DNA of 64,000 bases from Amphiduros pacificus. Its lineage: Eukaryota > Annelida > Polychaeta > Phyllodocida > Hesionidae. The DNA is taken from positions 42,459,511 through 42,523,510 of the forward strand of contig OX439008.1 of the NCBI GenBank assembly GCA_949316495.1, given 5' to 3'. Both the position numbers and the translations under genes were made by a program. A model generated the notes under the pieces. It was not told the origin of the DNA and did no database searches. It saw nothing but the letters and a program-made list of their open reading frames with translations. Shown in pieces: positions 32,965 to 45,132 of this stretch (the stretch's first letter is position 1; each line of letters starts with the position of its first letter).

Positions 32965-34440
32965 CAACTTGGTGTAGAGCCAGGATATATAGGAAAGGGG
33001 TCTCTGGATAAATTTTTATATGAAAAAAGATCAAAATAATCTTTGATATTTGAAATGTTTTATAATTAAAATGAATTGTAGTGCTCTTTGTTAAAAGTGT
33101 AAAGGTTTAGTGCCAAGAGTTGTTTCTTTTTTAAAGAAATATTTCTTGTTCAATTACCACACCTTATTGATTGAGCAAAACATAATTATTTTTCCAAATA
33201 AAGGTAAAAAGTATTTTTGTTAAGCCTGTATGATATGAAACAGAGGAATATAATTGCATCTATACCTATGTAATTATGTCATAGATGTGATAATGGCGCT
33301 ACTCTTCAAGCTGTTAATGATGGTCTTATATGTAGACTGAATGTCGCAATATGTCCTCCGGGTCTGACCTATTCATGTGGAGAAGCTAACTCTCTGCATT
33401 TCAGTCTGCTTCTGGCTAGGATTCTTGCCAAGGGTGGAATGGATATACCGAGTGAAAACACAAATCATTCAGTCATCTCCGTGAGTCCATATTTTGCAAT
33501 TTGCTGAAATATTGTTTCCGGTATTTCAGGCGATGCTCACTGTTTGTGGAGATAATAAAAATCACCATGGCATCACTATAACTTACTAGGCACACAACAA
33601 AAATGCCCTTATTTGTCAATAATGTGTTTTTGCAGAAGACATTTGACAATGCTCTAGAAAAAATGTGATGGTGCTGATAAAGATGGCGCCACAAACGATG
33701 TAACGTCAACAACACATTTATGGAACTTACTGTGGAGATGTGTATCGGGATTGTCAATCATAGCCTACTATGGGATCATGTCCCAACACTCCACTCATAG
33801 TAGTAACTCTCACACTGCCATCTGGTGTGGAAGACCTAATGTTTGTTGTTATCTTTTAAAAGTTCTGGTAAAAGATACCAAGCTTTTTAAAAAATGTTTG
33901 AAGGAAAGTTTCAGAAAATAGTGTGATTAAGATAGTTTGTGGAAATATTTGTTCCCAAAGGTCATAATTTGAAGAGTGTAAATCAATTTCTATTTAGCTC
34001 CGAGATTGAAAAGGATGAAAAATGGCTCTCCTGGAGCTAAGCCACAAATGAAGCCATCAACCAAGCTGTGGATTTCCTGCAAAAAATACATTCACAGCCA
34101 GCGGAGGCATATTGGGACTCACAAATTAGGGTCGGCATTCCAGATGGCCCATGTCAACATTTTATTTCCTGGGTCCAAAACTGAGGGTTGCCCCAACTAC
34201 TTACTGGGAAAGTGGTCAGGCTTCGGCCAACAGGAATTTGGGGGAAATTAATTCCTTTGGTGGGGTGAATATGAAACCAAACATCATGAGAAAGAGATTA
34301 GTTCTAGACTTTACTTAGACATTCAAATACCAAAGCTGAATGAAGTGTTTCAATCTGAATACATGATCTAAGGACAGGCTGGAGTCAAATTTGAACTCTG
34401 TAATTATCAGATAAAACCATATATTTTTTGCGCATAATTT
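32965..34440. other. Non-coding stretch
   Basis: No gene supported. An 81-codon + frame at 34006-34251 follows an acceptor-like TTTCTATTTAG, but its composition is not convincing. Around 34085-34260 the sequence is GC-richer and ends with GGGAAATTAATTCC, possibly a conserved element. Confidence 0.45.
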
Positions 34441-34449
34441 TTTGAGAAT

Positions 34450-34805
34450 TTTTTATTATATTTTTTTCTCTACTCAGTTGTAATCATAATCACAATAATA
34501 TATCAGGATTTTTATGGGTTGGTTGATACAAAATGATCTTTTTGAGAAAGAAATGGAAAGAATAAGGAATAATTCTCAATCATCCAAATCAAATCATTTT
34601 ATTATGATAAATTTCTCAGAATTAATAAAATTTATTTTTCTCACCTCTAAGATAGATGGCAATTATGGTTTGAGCAAGGAATATTATAGAATTAACCTTT
34701 TTCTAGTTTGTCAGCATAATCTAAGTGATTCATCAGGAATTTTACGAGTTGGTTGTAATAAAATGACCTTTTTGAAAAAAAAGAAATGGAAAGAATTAGG
34801 TCATA
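34450..34805 (+). repeat. Diverged tandem duplication, offset about 231 bp
   Basis: TATCAGGATTTTTATGGGTT at about 34501 and CATCAGGAATTTTACGAGTT at about 34731 head two related segments. Both continue with a GGTTG...AAAATGA(T/C)CTTTTTGA part and AAGAAATGGAAAGAAT. Upstream parts (TTGTAATCATAATC, TTGTCAGCATAATC) also align. Divergence is substantial, so the duplication is old. Confidence 0.75.
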
Positions 34806-34809
34806 GCCC

Positions 34810-35590
34810 AAACTGATTGACTGACCGCATTGGGATTACTGGCCAGTCAAGATATGGAAACAGTGTCAAAAAGTATAACGACAAGGGCTGTCAAAAATCA
34901 GGATTAAGGGGGTTGATTTATAGAATATTGAGGGCTCGGCCAGACAAAGGGTTCCCTGCTGGGCTTGATAACATGCACGTATCAATTTGAATAGGTAATG
35001 AGGGCACGACTTTGAGCAATGACAGGGAGGGACGGATTTCTAGGGCTCTCGCATTGTCTCCCTGTTCTGACTCAGACGCAGATAATGTTCGAGTTCTCCA
35101 ATTAAACGTTTGGTTTCTCACATCAAGCCAACGTAGCGTGATACAAACTCCCCCCTGACTGGCGTCAACAATAAAGGTACTTTAGCCATGACAAACAAAG
35201 AACATGATCTAAACTGCTGATCAGATGCGTAAAAGTCTTCCTCAGAGGTGCATGTGTGTTCCACGATATGAACAGTTTCTAACATTTGGACATAAGATTT
35301 GATTAAGGAGTTGTTGTTATCTATGGCTACGTGCTGGTGTCAGTATAAAATCAAAATGCAGGAAAAAGACCCATCGCAGTCAGAAAAGGGGTAGGTAATC
35401 AAGTCGGCCATTGTGTTATCGACGAGAGCTAAACATTTCATTTAGTCGTCCAGGTGTTAGTAGCATGCTTCACGCTGATTACAACTTTTGATGATTTGTA
35501 TCGCCGATGCTCGGCGATGTGAGACCAGTAGATGACCTTAAATGTATTGCCCTACGCAGGCATTATATTGTCATGCTTCGCCGATATTCC
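34810..35590. other. Non-coding stretch with GC-richer part
   Basis: 34900-35170 and 35380-35590 are GC-richer than the average. No splice-bounded frame is evident. They lie 0.5-1.1 kb before the best exon and could hold intronic regulatory sequence. Confidence 0.4.
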
Positions 35591-35593
35591 AGG

Positions 35594-36060
35594 TGACCTA
35601 GATTTAAATTGATGACAATATTCTCACCTGATGTTTTTGTTTATGTTTTTTTCCAGGATGGGTTCTCAGTGTTCACCAAACATATTTATGTACACAGGCC
35701 AAATGAGGAGTGTTATATGAATTAATACACAAAATATAGAAGATAACAGCAGACATTTACAAATTGTTCATGTTGATCTAGATTTGATGACAATGTTCTC
35801 ACTCCATATTACAATTCAGGTTTTTTTTCCCCTTGTTTTAAATATTTTTGTTTCAGATTGGTTCCAGCACATCATTGTTTTCCAACTGACCTAAACCTAA
35901 TCCTGATGTTTTAATTTTTTTGTTTTATTTTATTTTATTTTCAGATGTGTTCCGAGACATGACTATTTAAAAAAATTGGCATTGATTTGATGACAAATCA
36001 TATTTTCACACTTTTAATCAATATTATAATTTTTAAAATTTCTTTTTCTTTGTGATATAG
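35594..36060 (+). repeat. Reiterated intron end: three to four copies of a 3' splice-site cassette
   Basis: A module is repeated: GATTTGATGACAAT-like start, TTCTCAC, a T-rich tract, AG, then a TGGGTTCC-like word. The AGs fall at 35655-35656, 35855-35856, 35943-35944 and 36059-36060. They are followed by GATGGGTTCTCAG, ATTGGTTCCAGCAC, ATGTGTTCCGAGAC and GTGGGTTCCTGCAC. Module starts are seen near 35595 (GACCTAGATTTAAATTGATG), 35775 (GATCTAGATTTGATGACAAT) and 35981 (ATTGATTTGATGACAAATC). Only the last AG leads into a long open frame, so the others look like decayed duplicates of intron end plus exon start. Confidence 0.7.
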
Positions 36061-36350
36061 GTGGGTTCCTGCACAGAAGGGCAGTAGCAGTAGCAGCGTG
36101 CCGAGCTCCACTAAGGTGGGACTCCGCGGTAGCGTCATACACAACAACTCCATGATGATGAGCATGAGGAACAGCATCGTCAGCCAGAACTCCAACACCG
36201 GCAAAGTGGAGACATGCATCATCTCTGAGGAGACGCCGTTCAACGGAGATTCAGGTAGTGTGACTGGTGGGGAGAGCAGCGAGTCGCAGAGAGTGCTGGC
36301 GAGACTTATTGCGTCTCTCTCGCTCGATCTGCCCGATTGGGAGTTTGGTG
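36061..36350 (+). CDS. Internal coding exon, protein family not recognised
   Basis: This is the strongest coding signal in the window. A T-rich tract and GATATAG acceptor are followed by an open, GC-rich frame of 96 complete codons that ends at G|GTGAGA, a good 5' splice site at 36351. An earlier donor, CAG|GTAGTG, at 36255 would give a 194-base form. The peptide begins WVPAQKG with a Ser run, has a Met/Ser/Asn-rich middle (HNNSMMMSMRNSIVSQ), then NTGKVETCIISEETPFNGDS, and ends RVLARLIASLSLDLPDWEFG. The first part looks disordered and phosphorylatable; the last 25 residues look like the start of a helical domain. The exon starts with the last base of a codon and ends with the first base of the next (290 bases). 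GC and codon use differ clearly from flanking DNA. Neighbouring exons are not found, so the introns are probably long. Confidence 0.72.
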
Positions 36351-36364
36351 GTGAGAATGCGTGT

Positions 36365-39320
36365 GCTTTGTCCTCGTTGTTAGCTTATTTTTGTGAGAGA
36401 AATCATCAAGATATAAAGAAATATTTGTCCTTTTTATGAGAAAAAGCATTAATATATAACAAAATATTTCAGAATATGTTATTTTTTACTGTCAACCAGT
36501 CATTCAGGTGAAGCGTGACTCTATGAAGTCATGCACACCTCGCATTGCAAGCCTCGGGCATGACACAATATGGTCACATGACGGCATTGATGAAATAGAT
36601 TGATGAAATTTGCTGTATATCTCGAGAGGAAATACTAATTTTCAGTCATTCAATCAACAAACATTTTAGATTAAATTTATTTATTAAACTGGATGCCTTA
36701 AAGCTATATCAAAATATCAAACATTTATAAGGAAGGATCCAACAGATGGACGTTCTCTTTCATATCTTACACTGAATAAAATATTATCAGTGTTAACATT
36801 TTTTTTGGGGGGTGGGGGGGGGGTAAGGTCAAATATATTTTTTTAATGATGTCTCTCATTTTGTGTTGTTCTCCAAAAAATTTTGTGGTCTTTTGAAGTG
36901 TGCAGGACGCATGAAAGTTGTATGAATGAAGTGGGTAAAATGATGGCCCCAGCTGCCACTGACTCCACATTAGTCTCAATCATGTATAATTAGCTATGTG
37001 TTTCACTCTGTTCACTTATTATACAATAGCATAACTAAATAAGGCAACATATCACATTAAATTACCTCATGCCATTGATGCCAGAGCAGAATATACAAAG
37101 AAAAAGCCTTGTTGTCGGTGGAACTGAGGAGATGTTTTCAATGGAAGGTTGTGACAAGCATTGCCGTGCTCTAATCAGATAGACATAATTTGTTGTAATT
37201 TAATCAAATTTGTCAAGCTTGAGATGATAATCAGATGTCAAAAGTTCTAACAAGCAAAAGTGAACTTTTCTACTCAGAATCTCAGGGTTATAAATAATGG
37301 TCTGTTATTTTAGGAAGATATCCAAAAACCAATTATTTTGATACACATTGAGATATATATTTTTCTAAGGAATATATTTTCACCTGAAATTAATATAAAT
37401 ATTATATTAACAAACAAATGTTGCAATACCTTGCCTAGTTTTGTATTAAAAGAGTTGTATCAATGACCTTCAAAACGATAAAGGACATAATTTCTGTTCT
37501 TTAAATTCATTATAAGGTAAATTCTCAAAGGTATATATATTTAATTGGACACTTCCACAAGCAAACTGGTAAAGTAAATGTTATTTTCTTAAAAACCTAT
37601 AAATTATGGATTTTAAGTACCAGTGGGAAAATGTAAAATTGCCTCTCTTTTTGAGATAAAATTCATCTGTGACAAAATAAAGTTGGATCTGCCAAGAAGG
37701 AATCTTCTCAGAAGAATGATTTACTGCCCCTGAGACTGGACAGCCAACCAGGGATGCACAAACAATACTGATGATGGGGGGTACTTGTTTGATTAAAATA
37801 TACAAAGGATTTTTTATGTATATTTTGTAAAAGAAATATGAATAGTGGTTATAGGATGGTAAAAGGGGAAACTTGATGTTAAAAAAATCTCAAAGGTAAA
37901 AAGCAAATATGGAATTAAATTATGTTATACAAAGATAATTATAGACATAGAAATAAACAAATCTTTAGAAACTATTCTCTCATGATAGTGATAATTATAT
38001 TAGATAGTCTGGAGTCTGTGTTCCCCTGATAAATGTTTGTTTTTTTTTCAAATATGCATTTTATGCTTACCTTATGACTCCCGGATATTTATTGGTTTTC
38101 CTATAAATAACATAACTCATAAAATATAGAGTTCCCTGTAGATTCCTGGTGAGAGACTGTCTCCAAATTCACATTAAGGTCTGTCTGTTGGAAAAGCGAT
38201 CGTACAGCAAAGTTCCGGTGCTAAAACCATACATGTACTTAATATTAAAATAAACAGAAAGACAGACAATCCCTCTCATTTTTGTCATTACAAGCTAATA
38301 CAAAGGACGCCAAAGCCTCGTCAGAGACAATGATAAGACGATCCTTGTGCATTTGAGCCATTGATTTCCTTACACAACAGCGAAAAATATCAGCATTGTT
38401 AAGAGAGTGTGAATGTCTCAGAGAGGACTATTTGAGTGTGGTTTCAAAATGAGGCTGTGGTACTTTTCATCATTATTGTGTCAACAGCAGGGGATGATAG
38501 GATCAAGTATTATGTTATTAATATTATAAGGGACCGTCTCTAATCTGCAGCCATCTAAATGTCTTAAAGGGCATGTCTCAAAATGAATATTAATGGTCTT
38601 TGTGGCACACTTTATGTCTTTATGAATTTCATAATCCAAAAATCTTTAAAAAAATAAAGGATTATTGGACATGCAATAAACATGTTTGATGCTAATTGTT
38701 TTTTGGATAAAATATTGAGTTATCAAAGATAAGGAGAAATAGAAAGAAGCAAAAAAGCAAAAATAAAAGAAGAATAGAACAGAAAATATTTGTTTGACCC
38801 AGACTGTGAGTTAGACTGGGTGGCACGGGATAGATAGTGTTAGTTAGTTAGGGAAGAGGAAATGTGATGTGAGCTGGGGCTGTATCAAGTACAACAATGG
38901 TGAATCCCCTTAATTGACTGAGTATAGTACAAGTCTTTATAGGGTTGGATAGCTTCCAGCGTGGCATAGTAGAGATGTGTAAATCCTGTCCACTCTGCCA
39001 ACATAATCACAGCGCCACCTTTTGTCCCATCACCTCGGATTTCTATGGTTTATTTCACATCCATCGGCATGGAACTGATAGGGCCTTTGTTCTTTCTCAT
39101 CCAATTTGAAAATTTCACAATCATGATTATCTTGTTGAACTTGAGCATGGATTAGGATTGGACTCTACATGTATATCTCTTTAGTAGTGAAGCACTGAAA
39201 CCCCATTAGCATCAACTGAGAGATAAAGAAAACTCTCACACCATTCATAAGATATACATATGTTTTATCTGAACATGTATACATATTTAGTGTTCTTGTT
39301 AAAGACTATATTGTTGAAAA
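36365..39320. other. Long non-coding stretch, probable intron
   Basis: Follows the exon donor. AT-rich with a G-run near 36806-36823 and a TGGTCACATGACGG word at 36571-36584. No further convincing exon, transposon end or array before 39.33 kb. 38130-38580 is modestly GC-richer. Confidence 0.5.
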
Positions 39321-39330
39321 AATATTTATC

Positions 39331-39522
39331 CTCTATCTGACATTTTTTCTCTATCTGACATGCATTTTTTCTCTATCTGACATGTTTTCTCTATCTGACA
39401 TGGTTTTTCTAACTATGCCATAGTTTTTCTCTATCTGCCATAGTTTTTCTCTATCTGCCATAGTTTTTCTCTATCTGTCATAGTTTTTCTCTATCTGCCA
39501 TAGTTTTTCTCTATCTGCCATA
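39331..39522. repeat. 20-bp minisatellite, about 9 copies
   Basis: The unit TTTTTCTCTATCTGCCATAG is near perfect in the right half. The left units (TCTATCTGACAT) are shorter and variable. It is strongly pyrimidine-rich, so polypyrimidine-binding or slippage effects are conceivable if transcribed. Confidence 0.95.
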
Positions 39523-39854
39523 TTCGATTCCTTTCTTGTACATTCTGATCCAGATATCAAGGAATTGTCAGTGATTAGTTACATAAAATGCAAATTCATG
39601 CAAATTATTGGTTTTTTTTTATCAAACAGAGAATAACATGTTCTTATAAAAATATTTATCAAATGATTGATTAACTAAGAATAATATGCAAAGAAATTTC
39701 AACAACAACATAAAGATGCAGACAGATGCATGATGGGACACATTGCCGCCATTTGCACGATCATTTTGTCAAAACTATTGATCAAATTTCTTTAATCTTT
39801 CCTGTTTCTTGGAGAAATGGAGGTCTAAATACTGCTCAGAGTCTGTGAGGTCAG

Positions 39855-39945
39855 ATCTTGTTTTATTGTACCTTCGCCAGCCAGATCGATGAAGCCGTAT
39901 TCATCAAGGAATGTCGAAATCTTTTAAAGTCATGTTTCACCACAG
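39855..39945 (+). CDS. Weak exon candidate
   Basis: Between GAGGTCAG and CACAG|GTAGAA the sequence reads an open frame including FASQIDEAVFIKECRNLLKS, which looks protein-like and GC-richer than its flanks. The acceptor lacks a good pyrimidine tract, so chance is a real alternative. If real it would be 3.5 kb downstream of the better exon and on the same strand. Confidence 0.18.
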
Positions 39946-39949
39946 GTAG

Positions 39950-42190
39950 AATTGATGTTTTGTGCCTCAAACTGTGAAAATAAAACGGCCACTGCAGTGT
40001 TTATGTTTAAAATCAGCAATGGCGAAAGCAATACGGACATTGCTCTGTTCTGTTCCGTCTTCCAGGTTTTTTCACGGATGAAATTGTTTCCTGAAATTTA
40101 TAGAAAAGACATTAATTTTGCTCTAAATTTCAGTGAACACATTTTTAACGCACCAAGGGCTAATCTTTTAAACATGGGCAGAGAAAATATTTTACAAAAT
40201 CTCATTCTAAATAGATAAATAGTTTGAGCATGGTTACCACCGATGGAAGAGGGCGCTATTTGAGACCTTATTGTATGAAACATTATTATATCTTATATTA
40301 GAATATCATATTCTATACTTTAGTTTATTGTTGTGAAATAACAAATAAATTTGAATAGGAAAATATACTTTTATTAGAATTTAAGAGAAAATGGAAAGCA
40401 TTGTTGTCTCCAAATATATTGGTTGCTATGGCAACAGCATTTTTGTGAGTGTTTTGCTGCATAAAGAAATATGGAAGGAAGGTGGCCGAGCATTGTTGTT
40501 GTCTCGTCAGCATGGCCTGCCATAGTAAATGTGCCAGTCTCTATAAAACATGAGAAAATAGCATTGAGAAGCATTCCTCTCCTGCATGACAAGCACTCAT
40601 ATTTGTAAACTTGCAATTCTTCATCAGTCAAGTCTGGATACGTATGCAGTCATGCATTGCACATTAACATTTTAAAGGCACTACGATTCTATTTAAGGGT
40701 TAATCTTGAATACAATGTGGTTTGTTGACAATGGTGTTTATGATCAAAATATTTATGTGACAACATATTATTATAAAGTGTGAAAAGGTTGTGTTACCAA
40801 ATAGATGTATGGACCATACTGGTCTACAGGGAAACATTGATGTATATAGCATGACCAGCCAGACAATAACAACATTCTGCACACAGTAGCACAAAACCTA
40901 ATATTGAGGCAACATTTGTTTTCTTCATGGGGAAAAAAAATTTAAATCCTTGATATTTCTTAACATTTCTAAGAATTTTCATGGTCCTGGCACAAATGGA
41001 AGGAATTTGTTTTTGTTGATCCAAGTTAATCCAAGATAAGTAAGTTTGTGATCTTAATTTGGGTTACCATTCCTATAATTTGTTGAATGAATGATCATGT
41101 CTGAAATATCCTTCATCATTTCATATCAAAGTTAACCTTATTAATTAAGCCTAAAATATAATTAATATATGAATACTCATAATAATATATTACATGATGA
41201 TTCAAAATCAAACAAAAACCTTGGGATTTTCTTGTGGAAGTCTAACATCTTTTGAATCATGCACAGATGTGACCAGACAAATTCACATTACTTGACTTCA
41301 TTTGATGTGCAGACCTCAGGTTTAGAATACATATATATGCATAACCCTATAGATGTTTGGCCAGGACTGTTTAGCAGCCCAGCAAGAAAGCAAGAAAGTC
41401 AAAATATTTGTAATCTTTCAGAACAATAATGGCCAACTGACATGGTCTCAGAAACGACATGGCTGCCTCTATATAAAGGCACATATGATATGTGGACAAG
41501 TTATTGAGTAAAGCTGGCCACATGTTATCAAATAAAGCTAGCAGCAGATCTCAAGAAACTGCGTATCAATCTTCATGGACAGACCATGTTAAGAAAACAT
41601 ACAATAGGCACAAGATGCAGACTTGACCCCAGTCCATTCCATGTTTCTCGTATTTCTTGACCCCTTCCCCTCTTCCCCTAGTCTCGAGGCTTGGCCTGGT
41701 GGGTACCTTGTTTGCCTGAAATTCACCCTCATCCATCATCCAGAGCCCGGTCCAGAGTCTGACATGCTTCATGGGCTTATATTAATGACCAGCATGGACA
41801 ATGTTGTCAACCACTTCTACTGATTGACTGAAGCTTTCCCTCTTTCCAATAGCATAAGTTCCGAGCTTGCAGAAAAAACGTCCTCAAAGCTGCCATATTG
41901 TATGAAGTGAAGCAGATATTTATTTATTTATTTTTCTCTGCAGCTCAGACTGTGGTGCTTGACCTTCATTGGGGCATGGCAATATTCTACATGGAGTTTT
42001 CATATCTGTCACTGGTATTGACAATATTAATGTAGCATATTTCATCATAGGAGGGATATATAAAGTATCCTCTGAAGCAGGGTGTTTGTAACTGTCAGAT
42101 ATGATGGAGTGAAGGTTAATGATATAAAGTGTGGGAAGGGAGTTAATAGCATAAAGTGGGGGCAAGAGGGTTAATTACATTACAAAGCAA
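39950..42190. other. Non-coding stretch
   Basis: An 88-codon + frame at 39952-40218 and minus frames near 40325-40631 are open but carry no recognised motif. The remainder, including 41560-41830, shows no array or transposon. Confidence 0.45.
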
Positions 42191-42206
42191 ATATGATCCC
42201 ATATCG

Positions 42207-43073
42207 GAGACTCTAAGCTTTACTCATACCCTCGTACCATATTGCACACTGTGAGATATCTAAGCTTTACTCATACCCTCGTACCATATTGCACACTGTG
42301 AGATATATAAGCTTTACTCATACCCTCGTACCGTATTGCACACTGTGAGATATCTAAGCTTCACTCATACTGTCATATCGTATTGCACACTGTGAGATAT
42401 CTAAGCTTCACTCATACTGTCATATCGTATTGCACACTGTGAGATATCTAAGCTTCACTCATACCGTCATACCGTATTGCACACTGTGAGATATCTAAGC
42501 TTCACTCATACCGTCATACCGTATTGCACACTGTGAGATATCTGAGCTTCACTCATACCGTCATACCGTATTGCACACTGTGAGATATCTAAGCTTCACT
42601 CATACCGTCATACCGTATTGCACACTGTGAGATATCTAAGCTTCACTCATACTGTCATACCATATTGCACACTGTGAGATATCTAAGCTTCACTCATACC
42701 GTCATACCATATTGCACACTGTGAGATATCTAAGCTTCACTCATACCGTCATACCATATTGCACACTGTGAGATATCTACGCTTCACTCATACCGTCATA
42801 CCGTATTGCACACAGTGTCATACCGTATTGCACACTGTGAGATATCTAAGCTTCACTCATACCGTCATACCGTATTGCACTCTGTGAGATATCTAAGCTT
42901 CACTCATACTGTCATACCGTATTGCACTCTGTGAGATATCTAAGCTTCACTCATACCATCATACCGTATTGCACTCTGTGAGATATTTAAGCTTCACTCA
43001 TACTGTCATACCGTATTGCACTCTGTGAGATATCTAAGCTTCACTCATACCATCATACCGTATTGCACACTAA
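42207..43073. repeat. 47-bp minisatellite, about 18 copies
   Basis: The unit is about 47 bp with core GTATTGCACACTGTGAGATA followed by TCTAAGCTTCACTCATACC. Variants are grouped in blocks. The left units have TTTACTCATACCCTCGTACC, the next have ACTGTCATATCG, the middle have ACCGTCATACCG, and the right units have GCACTCTGTGAG. One unit near 42806-42825 is truncated. Block-wise variants show local amplification of multi-unit segments. Confidence 0.96.
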
Positions 43074-43079
43074 AGAAAT

Positions 43080-44735
43080 AAATACAAGCATATATTTTTA
43101 ATTGGAATTTTAAATCACAAATTTCTTGATATAAATCACAACTTTGTGAAGCTGAAATAGAACAGATACAATTATTATTGACGATTTATTTGGTACATTT
43201 GTGTACTTATTGAGCAGATCAGAAGATGATTAATATTGTAGAATAGAAACACATGTCATAAATTGAAACATCTGAAATTGTTAATGGTGGCTTACATATA
43301 GGTATGTTATTTAAACAGAAAATAGTCTTTTTCCCACACTGTGAACATGACCAAGTTCACAACATCGTCCTAAATCCATGTGCATACATCTCGCACTGTG
43401 AAGGGTAAGAATCCTGGACGTTTTGAACATAGCATATTTGCAGATATCAAATTCGAGTCTGTTATGGTGGAGAACGTAAAATAAGAGAGCTTGCTGTTAT
43501 ATTTGCAGTGGACTTGATTTTGACCCATTAAGAAAGGCCATCTCCATTACAGTCAATATGCTTTGCTTATGTCTTCAAGATACCTAGTGTGATTTGGCAA
43601 TTAAAAATTTCTGGTGGGAAACATATTATGTTACACCTCCAGGGATTGAAACGATTGAACATGCTGTGCGCACCTGGGATTTTGTTGTCTATGCGGGGAA
43701 AAAAATAGTGCTGACTTTCAAGAAAGACAAAATAAACATGGAGAAACCCTGTAACCCCAGTTAGGTAAAGAATGAGAGTGATTATTGTCATTTTTTTCTG
43801 CGAGTTATTTAGCCCGTTTGCTTGCAGAATGAGGGCAGTATGGAGGTGGTTATGGTGAGAGCATAAGTCAGAACCCAAAGGGCTCGGGTAATATTGGCCT
43901 ATAGAGGCAGCGCGAATGGACCCGAGCTCCTGAATCGCTCCAAAGCCAGTCGACCAATCAGACTAATGGAAATGAGGGCATTATGGGAGCATCTCGTGAA
44001 GATAATGTCAGTGAAAACGTGGGATGAGTGGCGAGGAAAACGCCTCCGAGCTTAGAGGGGGAAATGGGGGCTCGTGTCGGACAGAAACACTGAATCATGT
44101 ATGGGCTTAAATGTACGGTGTAACACTTACATAGGAGGACCCTTCTGCAGACATTCCTGTGGTATCTGAGTATAAAGGACCCTCATGTGGAAAGGCACTG
44201 CAGATAATGCACAGCTGTTGATATATATGTTTTGGTGAAAAAATTGAATGCTGCAGTCTGCTCTGATGTTTATTGTCCACTTGAACAACTCGCAACCTGC
44301 AAGTTTTACACTTGAGTGAACATTTCGAGGAAAACACTTGCCAATAAAGCAAGGACAAAATTCTGTATTTACTTTGAAGTGCCAGGGCTATCTTTAAACA
44401 AGCTTCCATTAATTAGACGCTTTAATTTAAGCATTGTACTCGCAGGTTAAATACATCTGCATCATCTTTTTTCCTCTGTAATTTGTGAAAGTGCATAGAA
44501 ATCATTTAATCTGGGAATAATGTCTCAATTTTATAGAATATGATAGAAACTCTTAGTAAGTTTCAAAATTTGTTTATTCAGAAAGATGAAAAATAGTAGC
44601 AGTATATTGTGAGAGGTGTAATGATCATAGTAGTAAGAGACAAGTGGCGCTCACAGGCAGGATGTGTAGATGGAGATAGATGCAGCACTCAGATTCATTT
44701 ACTGAGAAACATGTAGTAAGGAGAAATGTGCTATA
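43080..44735. other. Non-coding stretch with a GC-richer island
   Basis: 43080-43850 is ordinary AT-rich DNA. About 43890-44110 is GC- and CG-rich (GGACCCGAGCTCCTGAATCG, GGCGAGGAAAACGCC) and is a conserved-element candidate. No coherent coding frame spans it. Confidence 0.4.
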
Positions 44736-44742
44736 CAGAGAT

Positions 44743-45090
44743 GGGTGCAGTATTAAGACAGGTGCAGTATCAAGACAGGTGAAGTATCAAGACAGGTGCA
44801 GTATCAAGACAGGTGCATTATTAAAGACAGGTGCAGTATCAAGACAGGTGCAATATCAAGACAGGTGCAGTATTAAGACAGGTGAAGTATCAAGACAGGT
44901 GCAGTATCAAGACAGGTGCAGTATCAAGACAGGTGCAGTATCAAGACAGGTGCAGTATCAAGACAGGTGCAGTATCAAGACAGGTATAGTATCAAGACAG
45001 TGGAAGTATCAAGACAGGTCCAGTATCAAGACAGTGGAAGTATCAAGACAGGTTCAGTATCAAGTCAGATGCAGTATCAGGACAGGTATA
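44743..45090. repeat. 17-bp minisatellite with an E-box per unit, about 20 copies
   Basis: The unit GTATCAAGACAGGTGCA repeats about 20 times with small changes. Thirteen units carry CAGGTG, an E-box bound by ZEB/Snail/E-protein-type factors (family knowledge). Since 51 = 3 x 17, a 161-codon frame stays open with a QYQDRCSIKTGAVSRQV repeat. This is expected from the period and is not gene evidence. Confidence 0.95.
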
Positions 45091-45132
45091 GCTGTTTTCC
45101 AGTGTGGCTGTATGGTTGTACACATCTATATA

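Noticed and set aside
34006-34251. 81-codon frame after an acceptor-like TTTCTATTTAG
   Set aside because: Frame after the AG hits a stop in one phase and the longer frame needs a different start; composition is not coding-like.
42207-43073. CRISPR-like regular repeat
   Set aside because: The 47-bp units are head to tail with no unique spacers, and the context is animal-type DNA.
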